Assembly: GCA_964507325.1 (NCBI GenBank)
Contig: CAZDQL010000032.1
Coordinates: forward strand, 1-61,984
Source of the DNA: CAZDQL01 sp964507325
GTDB lineage: Bacteria > Planctomycetota > UBA1135 > GCA-002686595
Direction: 5' to 3'
DNA length: 61,984 nt
The translations under genes were made by a program, and so were the position numbers. A model generated the notes under the pieces. The model was not told where the DNA came from. It searched no databases and saw nothing but the letters and a program-made list of their open reading frames with translations. This document shows, in pieces, positions 8,569 through 17,401 of the stretch; the first letter of the stretch is position 1, and each line of letters opens with the position of its first letter.

Positions 8569-9976
8569 CGCTCTCGTCACGACCTTGGCCGCCTCGAGTG
8601 GAGTCATGACCTGGGGCATCCCCCTGGGGGTTGCGGCCCTGCTGGGGGGCGCCGGGGTGTGGTTCTCCATGAGGAGCCACCGGGCGCGCACGCGCAGGTG
8701 GCTGCGGGAGCTCCACGACGTCGTCGATCACGCCGACCCGGGCCCGATCCAGAGCTCGCAGGACGCGGAGCGCGTCTGGAACGCATTCCTCGAGCACGTC
8801 GAGAAGGCCCGGCACCTGCAGGTGGAGGCGCGCAGTCGGGAGGTGCGCAGCACCCTGATCGGGAACGAGAACCGGCGTCTGCAGGCGATCTTCGGTGCCT
8901 TGCCGACCGGGATCGCGGTGCTGCGCTCCGGCAACCGGATCCTGTACGCCAACACCCTGGCGGTCGAGCTGCTGCAGGTTCCCGATCAGGACGAGCCCGC
9001 GCTGGACGCCGCCGAGGGGAATCCGCGCGTGATCGGTGCGGTGCGCTCGCTCCTGAGGGGCGACCTGGCGCTTGGCATCCGCAGCGAGCGCATCGAGGTC
9101 ACCCAGCCGGACGAGACCGTGCAGGTCTACCGCGTCCGGCTCTTGGAGATCTCCTCCTCGATGGAGGCCCTCAGCGAAGAGAACATCCAGATCGTCACCT
9201 TCGAGGACATCACCTCGGAGGAGTCGATGCAGCGCATGAAGACGGAGTTCGTCTACGGAGTCTCCCACGAGCTCAAGACTCCCCTGACCTCGATCCAGGC
9301 CTCGCTGGAGATGCTGGTGGAGGAGGAGGAGTTGGAGCCCGATGACCGCCAGCGCCTGCTGGACCTCTCCTACTCGGAGACGATTCGCCTGGGACGCATG
9401 GTGCGTGAGCTCCTGGACTTGGCGCGCGTCGAGGCGGGTGTGACCGAGGTCAAGCGCGAGCGGGTCGTCATCTCGGACTTGATGGCCGAGCTGCTCAAGG
9501 TCCACGAGCCGCTGGCCACGCGCAAGCAGATCGACCTGGATTGGAAGGTGTCGGAGTTCGTACCCACGGTGCTGGGGGACTACGACCTGCTACTGCAGGC
9601 GTTCGTCAACCTGATCGGCAATGCCATCAAGTACACCCGCGAGTCGGGCCGCGTGCAGGTGTGGGCCACCGTCGAGGGCGAGGAGCTCATGGTCATGGTC
9701 CGCGACAACGGCATCGGCATCCCCGCCGCCGACATCGACAAGATCTTCGATCGCTTCTACCGCGCCGGTTCCGCGCAGTCGTCCAGCATCCCCGGCACCG
9801 GCCTGGGCCTGCCGATGGCGCGCTTCATCACCGAAACCCACGGCGGGCGCATCGAGGTCGAATCGGAGGAGGGGGAAGGCAGCACCTTCACCGCCTATCT
9901 GCCCAGCGAAGAGGCCGCCTCGGAGCAGCTAGACAGCACGGACTTGCAGTCCTTCGAAGCATTCACTGGAGGATGA
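8558..9976 (+). CDS. PAS-containing membrane-anchored sensor histidine kinase
   Basis: Histidine kinase of 472 residues. One N-terminal transmembrane helix (about 17-36) is followed by a helical linker, a PAS-like domain (about 110-225), a HisKA domain with the H-box VSHELKTPL whose phospho-acceptor is His237, and an intact HATPase domain with N-box NLIGNAIKY, G1 DNGIGIP and G2 GTGLGLP. It should therefore autophosphorylate. Start ATG 8558 has AGGAGG 8 nt upstream, inside the end of the TPR gene. The single-domain receiver that follows 7 nt later is the obvious partner. A sensor kinase embedded among pilus structural genes suggests control of assembly rather than of transcription. Confidence 0.88.
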   Translation: MVGNALVTTLAASSGVMTWGIPLGVAALLGGAGVWFSMRSHRARTRRWLRELHDVVDHADPGPIQSSQDAERVWNAFLEHVEKARHLQVEARSREVRSTLIGNENRRLQAIFGALPTGIAVLRSGNRILYANTLAVELLQVPDQDEPALDAAEGNPRVIGAVRSLLRGDLALGIRSERIEVTQPDETVQVYRVRLLEISSSMEALSEENIQIVTFEDITSEESMQRMKTEFVYGVSHELKTPLTSIQASLEMLVEEEELEPDDRQRLLDLSYSETIRLGRMVRELLDLARVEAGVTEVKRERVVISDLMAELLKVHEPLATRKQIDLDWKVSEFVPTVLGDYDLLLQAFVNLIGNAIKYTRESGRVQVWATVEGEELMVMVRDNGIGIPAADIDKIFDRFYRAGSAQSSSIPGTGLGLPMARFITETHGGRIEVESEEGEGSTFTAYLPSEEAASEQLDSTDLQSFEAFTGG

Positions 9977-9983
9977 TCCCACC

Positions 9984-10361
9984 ATGACACCTACCGTACT
10001 AGTCGTCGACGACGATCCGGGGATCCGGATCGCCATCAAGCTGAAGCTCAAGAGTCAGGGCTTCAACATCCTGGAGGCCGGTGACGGAGAGGAGGCCCTC
10101 AGCGTGCTCTCCGACGCCGAGGTCGACCTGTCGATCCTCGACGTCGGCATGCCTGGAATGGATGGCTACACGCTCTGCGAGCACATCAACCAGGACGAGC
10201 GCACCGAGGACATGCCGGTCATCATTCTGACCGCCCAGGACGCGCGCATTCCCGAGGAGGTGGCCGAGCGCATTCGCGTCAGTCGCTTCCTGATGAAGCC
10301 CTTCAGCCCGCGCGAGCTGGTGCAGACCGTCTGCGAGCTGCTGGACATGCTGGACGACTGA
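9984..10361 (+). CDS. Single-domain response regulator (CheY-like receiver)
   Basis: Stand-alone receiver of 125 residues with no output domain. The acidic pocket Asp9-Asp11, phospho-acceptor Asp53 (SILDVGMPG), Thr83 and Lys105 (LMKPFSP) are all present, so it should accept phosphate. With no DNA-binding domain it must act by protein contact. It lies between the sensor kinase and a STAS protein and just upstream of the motor ATPase, so likely partners are STAS, PilB or the later kinase-like protein. Confidence 0.92.
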   Translation: MTPTVLVVDDDPGIRIAIKLKLKSQGFNILEAGDGEEALSVLSDAEVDLSILDVGMPGMDGYTLCEHINQDERTEDMPVIILTAQDARIPEEVAERIRVSRFLMKPFSPRELVQTVCELLDMLDD

Positions 10362-10362
10362 G

Positions 10363-10707
10363 ATGCGCTTCACGGAGGCAAACGTCGGCAACGTGCTGGC
10401 CTTGGTCGTGGACGGTCCCCTGGACCGGGAGTCCGCGCCCGAGCTGCTCTCCGTGGTCGATGGCGCCCTCGAGGCCGACCGCAACCGCTTCGTGATCGAT
10501 CTCTCCAAGGTCTCCCACGCCGACTCGGGGGGGCTGGAGGTACTGGTGCAGATCGCCAGCCGGGTGTTCCGCTTCGGCGGTCGCCTGGGGCTCTTCGGGG
10601 CGGGCGGGGCGCTGGCCGAGATCCTGAGGGTCACGCGCCTCGAGCAGCGGTTGGCGCTCTTCCCCTCGCGGGAGGAGGCCTTGACCCGGGTACGGGAGGG
10701 GGACTAG
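10363..10707 (+). CDS. STAS-domain (anti-sigma factor antagonist-like) protein
   Basis: STAS-domain protein of 114 residues, the fold used by SpoIIAA-type antagonists as a phosphorylatable switch. The usual phospho-serine region reads VSHADSGGLEVL, with Ser55 in the DSGG position. No partner-switching kinase (RsbW type) or PP2C phosphatase is visible nearby. It starts 1 nt after the receiver stop and abuts the PilB start, so all three are probably translated together. Its target is unknown. Confidence 0.85.
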   Translation: MRFTEANVGNVLALVVDGPLDRESAPELLSVVDGALEADRNRFVIDLSKVSHADSGGLEVLVQIASRVFRFGGRLGLFGAGGALAEILRVTRLEQRLALFPSREEALTRVREGD

Positions 10708-12414
10708 ATGGCGGCTCTCTCCAGCAAGCACCGCAACATCGGGGAGATCCTGCTCTCCATGGGCCGCATCGGCCCCGAGGCCTTGGAGCAGGTGGCCCGC
10801 GAGCAGGAGCGCAACCCCCTGGAGCGCTTCGGCGAGACGCTGCTGCGCCTCGAGCAGGTGACGCCGGAGGACATCCACGAGGCCTTGGCCCTGCAGTACG
10901 GCGTGCCCTTCGTGCGCCTGGCGCGGCGCCTGGTGGACCGCTCGATCAACGACGTACTGCCCTCCGCCTTTCAGCGCCGCCACTGCATCGTGCCCATGTT
11001 CCGGGTCGAGGAGCAGCTCACGGTGGCCCTCGGGGATCCCACCAACCTGGTGCTGATGGACGAGATCGCCCGTCAGACCGGTTGCGAGGTTCTGCCGGTG
11101 GTGGCGCTGCCGGGCGAGATCGAGGTCGCCCTGCGCGAGTGCCTGCAGGAAGACGCCGCGGCGTTCGAGATCGACGACATCGTCGAGGAGATCGATGAGA
11201 GCGACGTCCAGATCATCGAGCAGCAGGTCGAGGACCTGGCGGATCTGGAGAAGGTCGCCGGCATGTCGCCGGTGGTCAAGCTCGTCAACTACGTGCTCTT
11301 CCGCGGAGTCAGGGATGGAGCCAGCGACATCCACATCGAACCGGAGGAGGACGGCTCGCGTATCCGCGAGCGCATCGACGGCACCCTGACCGAGGTGATG
11401 ACGCCTCCACCGCGCATGCACCCGGCCATCGTCTCGCGCATCAAGGTGATGGCGGACCTGGACATCAGCGAGCGCCGCAACCCCCAGGACGGCCGCTTCC
11501 GCGTGATCCTGGAGCAACGCCCGATCGACGTGCGCGTCTCGACCCTGCCCACGATTCACGGCGAGAAGCTGGTGCTGCGCCTGCTCGACCGCAAGTCGAT
11601 GCGCATCGACATCCGCAACGTGGGCATCCCCGCCTCCCACCTGGAGGACCTGCTCGACCTGATCTCCTCACCCAACGGGATCATCCTCGTCACCGGACCG
11701 ACCGGTTCGGGCAAGACGACCACCCTCTACGGCATCCTGCAGGAGATCAACGAACCGGGTCGCAACCTGTGCACCGTGGAGAACCCGGTGGAGTTCGGGA
11801 TCCACGGCGTCAACCAGGTGCAGGCCAACGAGAAGGGTGGGCTGGGATTCGCCGACGCCCTGCGCTCGCTCCTGCGGCAGGACCCGGACGTGATCATGGT
11901 GGGGGAGATCCGGGACGCCGAGACGGCCCTGATCGCCATCCAGGCTTCGCTGACCGGCCACCTGGTGTTGGCGACGTTGCACACCAACGACTCCGTCAGC
12001 GCCGTGACGCGCTTGATCAACATGGGGGTCGAGCCGTACCTGATCGGCGCCGCCCTGCGCGGCATCATCTCCCAAAGACTAGTACGGCGCTTGTGCGTGC
12101 GCTGCCGCAAGGCGGGCAGCGTTCCGCAGGTGCTGCGCAAGCGGGTGAATGCTTTGGCGCCGGACAAGCAGTTCTATCTGTCACAAGGGTGCGACGCGTG
12201 CCGCGGTTCGGGATTCGCGGGGCGCATCGGGCTGTTCGAGCTCCTGCGGGTCAGCGACGAGCTGGCGGACACCATCAGCGGTTCTCCGACCCTGTCGGAG
12301 CTGCGCACACAGGCCCAGGCCCATGGGCTCTACACGCTCTTCCAGGACGGCGTCCGCAAGGCGAGTGAGGGCATCACATCCCTGGACGAGGTGGTGCGGG
12401 TGGTGGCGGCATGA
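10708..12414 (+). CDS. pilB: Assembly ATPase PilB/GspE with N-terminal MshEN-like domain
   Basis: Hexameric motor ATPase of 568 residues that powers pilus or pseudopilus extension from the cytoplasmic side. The N-terminal ~80 residues hold two repeats of the MshEN type (NIGEILLSMGRIGPEALEQ and FGETLLRLEQVTPEDIHEAL), a domain that binds cyclic di-GMP in several PilB/GspE proteins. The ATPase core follows, with Walker A GPTGSGKTTT (about 330-339), the His box near LHTNDSVSAV, and the zinc tetracysteine CVRC (about 463) and CDAC (about 494). No PilT-type retraction ATPase is present in the window. The stop overlaps the pilC start by 4 nt. Confidence 0.92.
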   Translation: MAALSSKHRNIGEILLSMGRIGPEALEQVAREQERNPLERFGETLLRLEQVTPEDIHEALALQYGVPFVRLARRLVDRSINDVLPSAFQRRHCIVPMFRVEEQLTVALGDPTNLVLMDEIARQTGCEVLPVVALPGEIEVALRECLQEDAAAFEIDDIVEEIDESDVQIIEQQVEDLADLEKVAGMSPVVKLVNYVLFRGVRDGASDIHIEPEEDGSRIRERIDGTLTEVMTPPPRMHPAIVSRIKVMADLDISERRNPQDGRFRVILEQRPIDVRVSTLPTIHGEKLVLRLLDRKSMRIDIRNVGIPASHLEDLLDLISSPNGIILVTGPTGSGKTTTLYGILQEINEPGRNLCTVENPVEFGIHGVNQVQANEKGGLGFADALRSLLRQDPDVIMVGEIRDAETALIAIQASLTGHLVLATLHTNDSVSAVTRLINMGVEPYLIGAALRGIISQRLVRRLCVRCRKAGSVPQVLRKRVNALAPDKQFYLSQGCDACRGSGFAGRIGLFELLRVSDELADTISGSPTLSELRTQAQAHGLYTLFQDGVRKASEGITSLDEVVRVVAA

Positions 12415-13562
12415 TCCAGGCCCAAGAGACCCTACAGCCGGTCGAGCGGGGAGCAGAGCTTGCGAACCGCGTCACCGACGAGGAGTCGGAGGCCAGCGAG
12501 TCCCCCTCGACCAGCGCGCCCGAGTTCCTGCGCCTCTCGAGCAAGGAGCGCATGGCCCTCTTGGGGCAGCTCGCGGTCCTGCTCGAGAGCGGCATCCAGA
12601 TCCCCGCCGCCCTGCGCGCCATGCGCGAGCAGACCGAGAACCCCCGCGCGGGCGAGGTGCTGGCCGTGTTGGAGGATGCGGTGCGCAGTGGACACCCCCT
12701 GTCGGAGGCCGTGGGGGATTTGCCGCGGGCCTTCCCGGAGCTGGTGAAGCAGATGGTGGCCGCCGGGGAGAGCGCCGGACGCCTGGGGGAGATGATCCAG
12801 CGCGTGACGGAGATGCTCGAAGCGGAGGACGAGCTGCGCGGCCGCGTGCGCTCCGCCCTGCTCTACCCCGCCGTCATGCTGGCGGTGGCGCTGGCGGTGG
12901 TGACCTTCCTCCTGACCGTCATCGTGCCGAAATTCGGGACTCTCTTCCTCGGCAAGCAGCACGCCCTGCCGATGCCCACCCAGGTGCTGATGTGCCTGGG
13001 GGAGTTCCTCTCGACCCACGCCATCTGGCTCTTCCCCAGCCTGCTGCTCGTGCTGGTCGCCTCGGTGCTCTTCCTGCGCAGCTCCCGCGGTCAGCCGCAC
13101 CTGGACCGGGCCCTGCTCCACCTGCCGGTGATCAGCGAGGTCTACCGCACGGCGATCCTGTCCAGGACCTCCCGCACGCTGGGCATGCTCACCCGCTCGG
13201 GAGTGGCGATCCTGGTCGCCCTGGAGCACACGCGCGAGGTGGCGGGCAGTCCCGCCTTCGCCAGGCTGTGGGAGCAGGTCCACCGGGTGGTGGCCAACGG
13301 CGGGACCATCAACGACGCCATCCGGCCCTCGCCCCTCCTGCCGGCGACCTTCAAGCAGATGGTGGGATCCGGGGAAGCCGCCGCGCGACTGGACCTGGTT
13401 CTGATCAAGGCCGCCGATCACTACGCCGGTCAATTGCAGCGCAAGGTGCGCGACATCAGCACCCTCATCGAGCCGATCCTGGTGGTCATGCTGGGAGGGG
13501 TCGTGGGGTTCATCGCGCTGTCGATCATGCTGCCCATATTCAAGCTGTCACGAGGCATCTAG
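12411..13562 (+). CDS. pilC: Inner-membrane platform protein PilC/GspF
   Basis: Polytopic inner-membrane protein (383 residues) that couples the ATPase to subunit insertion. It carries the two repeated GspF cytoplasmic domains, about residues 45-155 (ending with the signature MVAAGESAGRLGEMIQRV) and 245-345 (MVGSGEAAARLDLVLIKA). Three hydrophobic segments lie at about 158-180, 200-225 and 350-375. The first ~40 residues are Glu/Ser-rich and unlike the usual N-terminus. It overlaps pilB by 4 nt. Confidence 0.92.
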   Translation: MIQAQETLQPVERGAELANRVTDEESEASESPSTSAPEFLRLSSKERMALLGQLAVLLESGIQIPAALRAMREQTENPRAGEVLAVLEDAVRSGHPLSEAVGDLPRAFPELVKQMVAAGESAGRLGEMIQRVTEMLEAEDELRGRVRSALLYPAVMLAVALAVVTFLLTVIVPKFGTLFLGKQHALPMPTQVLMCLGEFLSTHAIWLFPSLLLVLVASVLFLRSSRGQPHLDRALLHLPVISEVYRTAILSRTSRTLGMLTRSGVAILVALEHTREVAGSPAFARLWEQVHRVVANGGTINDAIRPSPLLPATFKQMVGSGEAAARLDLVLIKAADHYAGQLQRKVRDISTLIEPILVVMLGGVVGFIALSIMLPIFKLSRGI

Positions 13563-13574
13563 GAGAAGAAGACC

Positions 13575-15215
13575 ATGAGCTCACAGAGTGCCCAACACCT
13601 CCCGCAACCGTCCGGCGAAGACCCGGGCAGCGCGGTGCAGGAACAGGTGAGTGCCATGCAAGCCGCCGTGGAGGACATCACCCAGAACTACCTGGAGACC
13701 CTCGACGCGCTGAGCACCGTCTACGACGCGGCGGACGGCTTCTCGCAGCTGTTCGACAGCCCCTCGATCGCCTACTTCACCCTGCGGCGCATCCTGGAGT
13801 CGCTGGAGGTGGACTGCGGGGCGATCTTCCTCCAGGTGGACGGCGTGCTGCGCTTCCAGTTCGAGTCCGAAGACGCCCTGCAGTACCTCAAGGAGGGCGC
13901 TCTCGAGGACGCCAGCCTCGAAGGGCGCGCGCTCTTCTGCAACGGCTCGGATGCGATCCGCTACCTGCACCCGGAGGCCGGCGAGCGCAACGCGCTCTTG
14001 GCACCGGTGGTCGCCGCCCAGCGCCGTCTGGGCATCGTCGTGGTCTTCTCCGAACGCGGGCGCCCCTTCACCACCAAGGACCTGAAGCTGGCGGCCGCCG
14101 TGACCTCCCAGGCCGCCATCGCCCTCGGCGGGGCGCAGCACATGGAGCAGATCCTGATCGAGCGGCAGAAGCTGCGCTCGGTCATCGAGGACAACGGCGG
14201 CGGCATCGTGGTGCTCGCGCCGGACGGGCGCACCATGTTGACCAACGCGGTGGCGCGCGAGCTGCTCGGCTTCCCCGACGACCGGGCGGAGGGCTTCTCC
14301 CTGCTCGACGAGTTGGCGCACTGGAAGTTCAGCCGCGAGCCGGAGAGCCTGTGCGGAGACGGTCCTACGGAGCTGACCCTCGAGATGGCCACCGGCTCCG
14401 GTGCCCAGCAGCGCGTGCTGTCGGTGGCCGGCCGCCGCGTGCGCGGGACCGACGGGGAGCTGGCCAGCGTCGTCCTGAACCTGCAGGACGCCACCGAGAA
14501 GCGCCGCGGCGAGCGCATGCGCGAGGACTTCCTCTCCCAGGTCTCGATGGCCTTCCGCGTCCCGATCGAGACGATGCGCGACCGCCTGCACGCGGTGGGG
14601 ACGGTGGAGGACGAGGAGCAGCGCAACTGCCAGGCGTTCGTGAGCCACCAGCTCGACGAGCTGGTGACCCTCACCGACCGCCTGCGGTGCTACGTGGAGG
14701 TTCTGGACAGCTCCTGGAGCGGCAAGGGCGTGGCCGATCTGGGCCAGGTCGTGGCGGAATCACGCGCCTGGGCGCTGGAGCAGCACGGCGATCGCTCGCC
14801 GCAGGTGGAGCTCGAGGTCGACGCGACGGCCCCCCCGGCCGGGATCTCGACCGAGTGCGCGCGCATCGTCGTCGACAACCTGCTCGAGAATGCCATCGAG
14901 TTCGGCTCACAGGAGCAACCGGTGGCGTGGATCTCCGTCCACGCCGGAGCCGAGGGCTGGACCTCGCTCACCGTCGAGGACCGCCTCGGAACGGTTCCCG
15001 CCGGGGTGCAGCAGCGTTTCATCCACGGCTTCGGTTCGTCGAGTGATGACCAAGCCGGCGAGGCGGCTGGTCTGACCGTGCGTCTGGCCCTGGTGCAAGA
15101 GGCTGTCCAGCGCGTGGGTGGCCGGATCGAGGCCAGCCCGTCTCCCGAGGGAGGAACCCTCCTCACCGTCAACGTGCCCTCCGCCATGGGAAGCCTCGCT
15201 CCAGGAGATCGCTGA
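13575..15215 (+). CDS. GAF-PAS histidine-kinase-like protein lacking the phospho-acceptor histidine
   Basis: Soluble protein of 546 residues: an N-terminal helical segment, a GAF domain (about 65-195), a PAS domain (about 205-305), a HisKA-like helical hairpin (about 310-385) and a remnant HATPase domain (about 395-540). The H-box reads LSQVSMAFRVPIETM, so Met325 occupies the position of the histidine. The N-box NLLENAIEF survives, but the G1 box is EDRLGTVP instead of DNGxG and no clear G2 follows. Autophosphorylation is therefore unlikely. It may be a ligand-sensing pseudokinase scaffold. It lies between pilC and the EAL protein, overlapping the latter's start by one base. Confidence 0.82.
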   Translation: MSSQSAQHLPQPSGEDPGSAVQEQVSAMQAAVEDITQNYLETLDALSTVYDAADGFSQLFDSPSIAYFTLRRILESLEVDCGAIFLQVDGVLRFQFESEDALQYLKEGALEDASLEGRALFCNGSDAIRYLHPEAGERNALLAPVVAAQRRLGIVVVFSERGRPFTTKDLKLAAAVTSQAAIALGGAQHMEQILIERQKLRSVIEDNGGGIVVLAPDGRTMLTNAVARELLGFPDDRAEGFSLLDELAHWKFSREPESLCGDGPTELTLEMATGSGAQQRVLSVAGRRVRGTDGELASVVLNLQDATEKRRGERMREDFLSQVSMAFRVPIETMRDRLHAVGTVEDEEQRNCQAFVSHQLDELVTLTDRLRCYVEVLDSSWSGKGVADLGQVVAESRAWALEQHGDRSPQVELEVDATAPPAGISTECARIVVDNLLENAIEFGSQEQPVAWISVHAGAEGWTSLTVEDRLGTVPAGVQQRFIHGFGSSSDDQAGEAAGLTVRLALVQEAVQRVGGRIEASPSPEGGTLLTVNVPSAMGSLAPGDR

Positions 15216-17401
15216 TGGAGCCCTTCACCCTCCGCAAGGAGACCGCGGTCCTCCTGATCAGCGAGGACGCGACGATTCGCGACGCCGTCCGTCGGGAGCT
15301 CCCCGCGGCCCGCTACCGCTTCGTCGAAGCGGCCCCGGACGCGGAGGTGGACCAGGTCCTGCGGGCCAGCCGACCCGACATCGTGCTGCTCGACGTGACG
15401 GGGGCCGGCCGGCAGCGCCTCAAGGTCTGCAAGAGCCTGCGACGCCAGGAGGGGGGGAAAGAGCTGCCGATCGTGATCCTGGCGGGCTCCGAGGACCTGG
15501 ACCTGGTTCGCCGAGGGCACAAGGCCGGTGTCTCGGACGTGCTCGTCATGCCCCTGCCCGAGCGGCTCCTGAGGCAGCGCCTCGAGTACATCCTGGCGGC
15601 CGACGCCGAGCGCCGGCGCCTCTCCCGTGCCCTGGGCCGCATGACCGACGCCCAGCACTTCGCCCGCATCGGGACCTGGGAGTGGTCCCTCGCGACCCGC
15701 AGCCTGGAGTTCTCGGAGGGGGCCCGCCACATCCTGGGGCTCCCCAGCAGCGGCGTCGACGCCACCGTGGACACCGTGCTGCGCAACGTCCCCGCCGAGG
15801 ACCGCCCGCGGGTGCGCACGTGGTTGGAGGACGCCTCGCGCGGCGGGGTGGGCAGTGCCATCGAACACCGCGTGCGCCTGCAGGACGGCACCGAACGCAT
15901 CGTGCGCCAGCGCGCCACGGTCGGCGAGAGTGAGCCGGGCAGGCCGGGGCGCATCTCGGTGGTGCTCTCCGACATCTCGGAGTGGCGCCAAGCGGAGGCG
16001 GAGAACCGCTACAAGGCGACGCACGACGCTGCCACCGGTCTCGAGAACGTCGATCGCTTCATGCAGCGCGTCGACGAGGCGGTCTGGGTGGCTCAGCGCT
16101 CCAGCACCCGCTTCGCGATCCTGTACCTGGGCGTGGCCCGCTTCGGGCGCATCCACGAGTCCCTGGGTCACCGTCTCGGCGACGGCGTTTTGAAGGGGAT
16201 CGCCGAGCGCATGCACAGCGGGCTGCGCAAGACCGACTGGGCCTGCCACGCCACCGAGCAGGGGCGCCTGCCCCGTCTGGCGCGCATGGACGGGGCCCAC
16301 TTCGCGATCATCCTGCAGCCGATCGAGCGCATCGAGGACATGGCCCGCGTGGCCACGCGCATCAACCGCTCCTTCGATGACCCGATCGAGTGGGGGGGGC
16401 AGGAGCTCTTCGTGAGCACCCACATGGGGATCGCCGTCTACCCCGAGGACGGCCTCGAGACGGAGGAGCTCCTGCGGCGCGCCCAGACCGCCATGAACCG
16501 CGCCCAAACCGAGGGCAAGACCGAGCCCCACTTCTCGACCGCCGAGATGACCGACGAGGCGACCCAGCGCCTGGAGCTGGAGTCCCAATTGCGGCGCGCC
16601 CTGGAGCGGGACCAGTTCGAGGTCCACTACCAGCCCAAGGTCGACATTGCCAGTGGCCGCATCGCCGGCATGGAGGCCCTGGTGCGCTGGGTGCATCCCG
16701 AGCTGGGCTTCGTGTCCCCCGGCGACTTCATTCCCCTGGCCGAGGAGACCGGGGTGATCGTCCCGATCGGCGAGTGGGTCATGCGCACCGCCGCCCGTCA
16801 GGCCAAGGCGTGGCAGGACGCCGGCCTGCCGCCCTTCCCGATGGCCGTGAACGTCTCCGTCGAGCAGTTTCGCCACGTGAACATCAAGGAGGTGGTGGCC
16901 AGCGTCCTGGACGAAACCGGTCTGGCGCCCGAGTGGCTGGAGATCGAGCTGACGGAGTCCGCCCTGATGGACGACACCGATGGCAACCTGATCATTCTCC
17001 AGGAATTGAAGCAGCTCGGAGTGCTGATGGCGGTGGACGACTTCGGCACCGGCTACTCCTCGCTCGCCTACCTGCGCCGCTTCCCGATCGACATCCTGAA
17101 GATCGACCGCTCCTTCGTGATCGACGTCGCCCAGGATCCGGACGCCGACGCCATCGTCAACACGGTGATCAACATGGCGCGCAGCCTAGGCCTGAAGGTG
17201 ATCGCCGAGGGGGTCGAGACCGACGAGCAGCTCGCCTTCCTGCACGGATTGGGCTGCGACCAGTACCAGGGCTACCTCTTCAGCCGACCGTTGCCCGCTT
17301 CCGGCGCCGTCGGTCTGCTCGAAGAGCAGCGCGGTCTGGCGGGCAGTGCCGAAGGGGGGACCATCGCAGACGGTCTCCCGGGCCGCGCCGGGAGCGAGTA
17401 G
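15215..17401 (+). CDS. Receiver-PAS-GGDEF-EAL protein, probable c-di-GMP phosphodiesterase
   Basis: Cytoplasmic protein of 728 residues with a degenerate receiver (about 10-125, VLLDVTGAG), a PAS domain (about 140-260), GGDEF (about 265-440) and EAL (about 450-705). The cyclase signature is RMDGAHF at 357-363 in place of RxGGDEF, so diguanylate cyclase activity is probably lost. The EAL motif MEAL (486-489), DDFGTGYSSLAYL and EGVET are intact, so phosphodiesterase activity is likely; the dead GGDEF could act as a GTP sensor. Its place in the operon, with an MshEN-type PilB, argues for local cyclic di-GMP control of the motor. Its TAG stop shares one base with the next GTG start. Confidence 0.88.
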   Translation: MEPFTLRKETAVLLISEDATIRDAVRRELPAARYRFVEAAPDAEVDQVLRASRPDIVLLDVTGAGRQRLKVCKSLRRQEGGKELPIVILAGSEDLDLVRRGHKAGVSDVLVMPLPERLLRQRLEYILAADAERRRLSRALGRMTDAQHFARIGTWEWSLATRSLEFSEGARHILGLPSSGVDATVDTVLRNVPAEDRPRVRTWLEDASRGGVGSAIEHRVRLQDGTERIVRQRATVGESEPGRPGRISVVLSDISEWRQAEAENRYKATHDAATGLENVDRFMQRVDEAVWVAQRSSTRFAILYLGVARFGRIHESLGHRLGDGVLKGIAERMHSGLRKTDWACHATEQGRLPRLARMDGAHFAIILQPIERIEDMARVATRINRSFDDPIEWGGQELFVSTHMGIAVYPEDGLETEELLRRAQTAMNRAQTEGKTEPHFSTAEMTDEATQRLELESQLRRALERDQFEVHYQPKVDIASGRIAGMEALVRWVHPELGFVSPGDFIPLAEETGVIVPIGEWVMRTAARQAKAWQDAGLPPFPMAVNVSVEQFRHVNIKEVVASVLDETGLAPEWLEIELTESALMDDTDGNLIILQELKQLGVLMAVDDFGTGYSSLAYLRRFPIDILKIDRSFVIDVAQDPDADAIVNTVINMARSLGLKVIAEGVETDEQLAFLHGLGCDQYQGYLFSRPLPASGAVGLLEEQRGLAGSAEGGTIADGLPGRAGSE

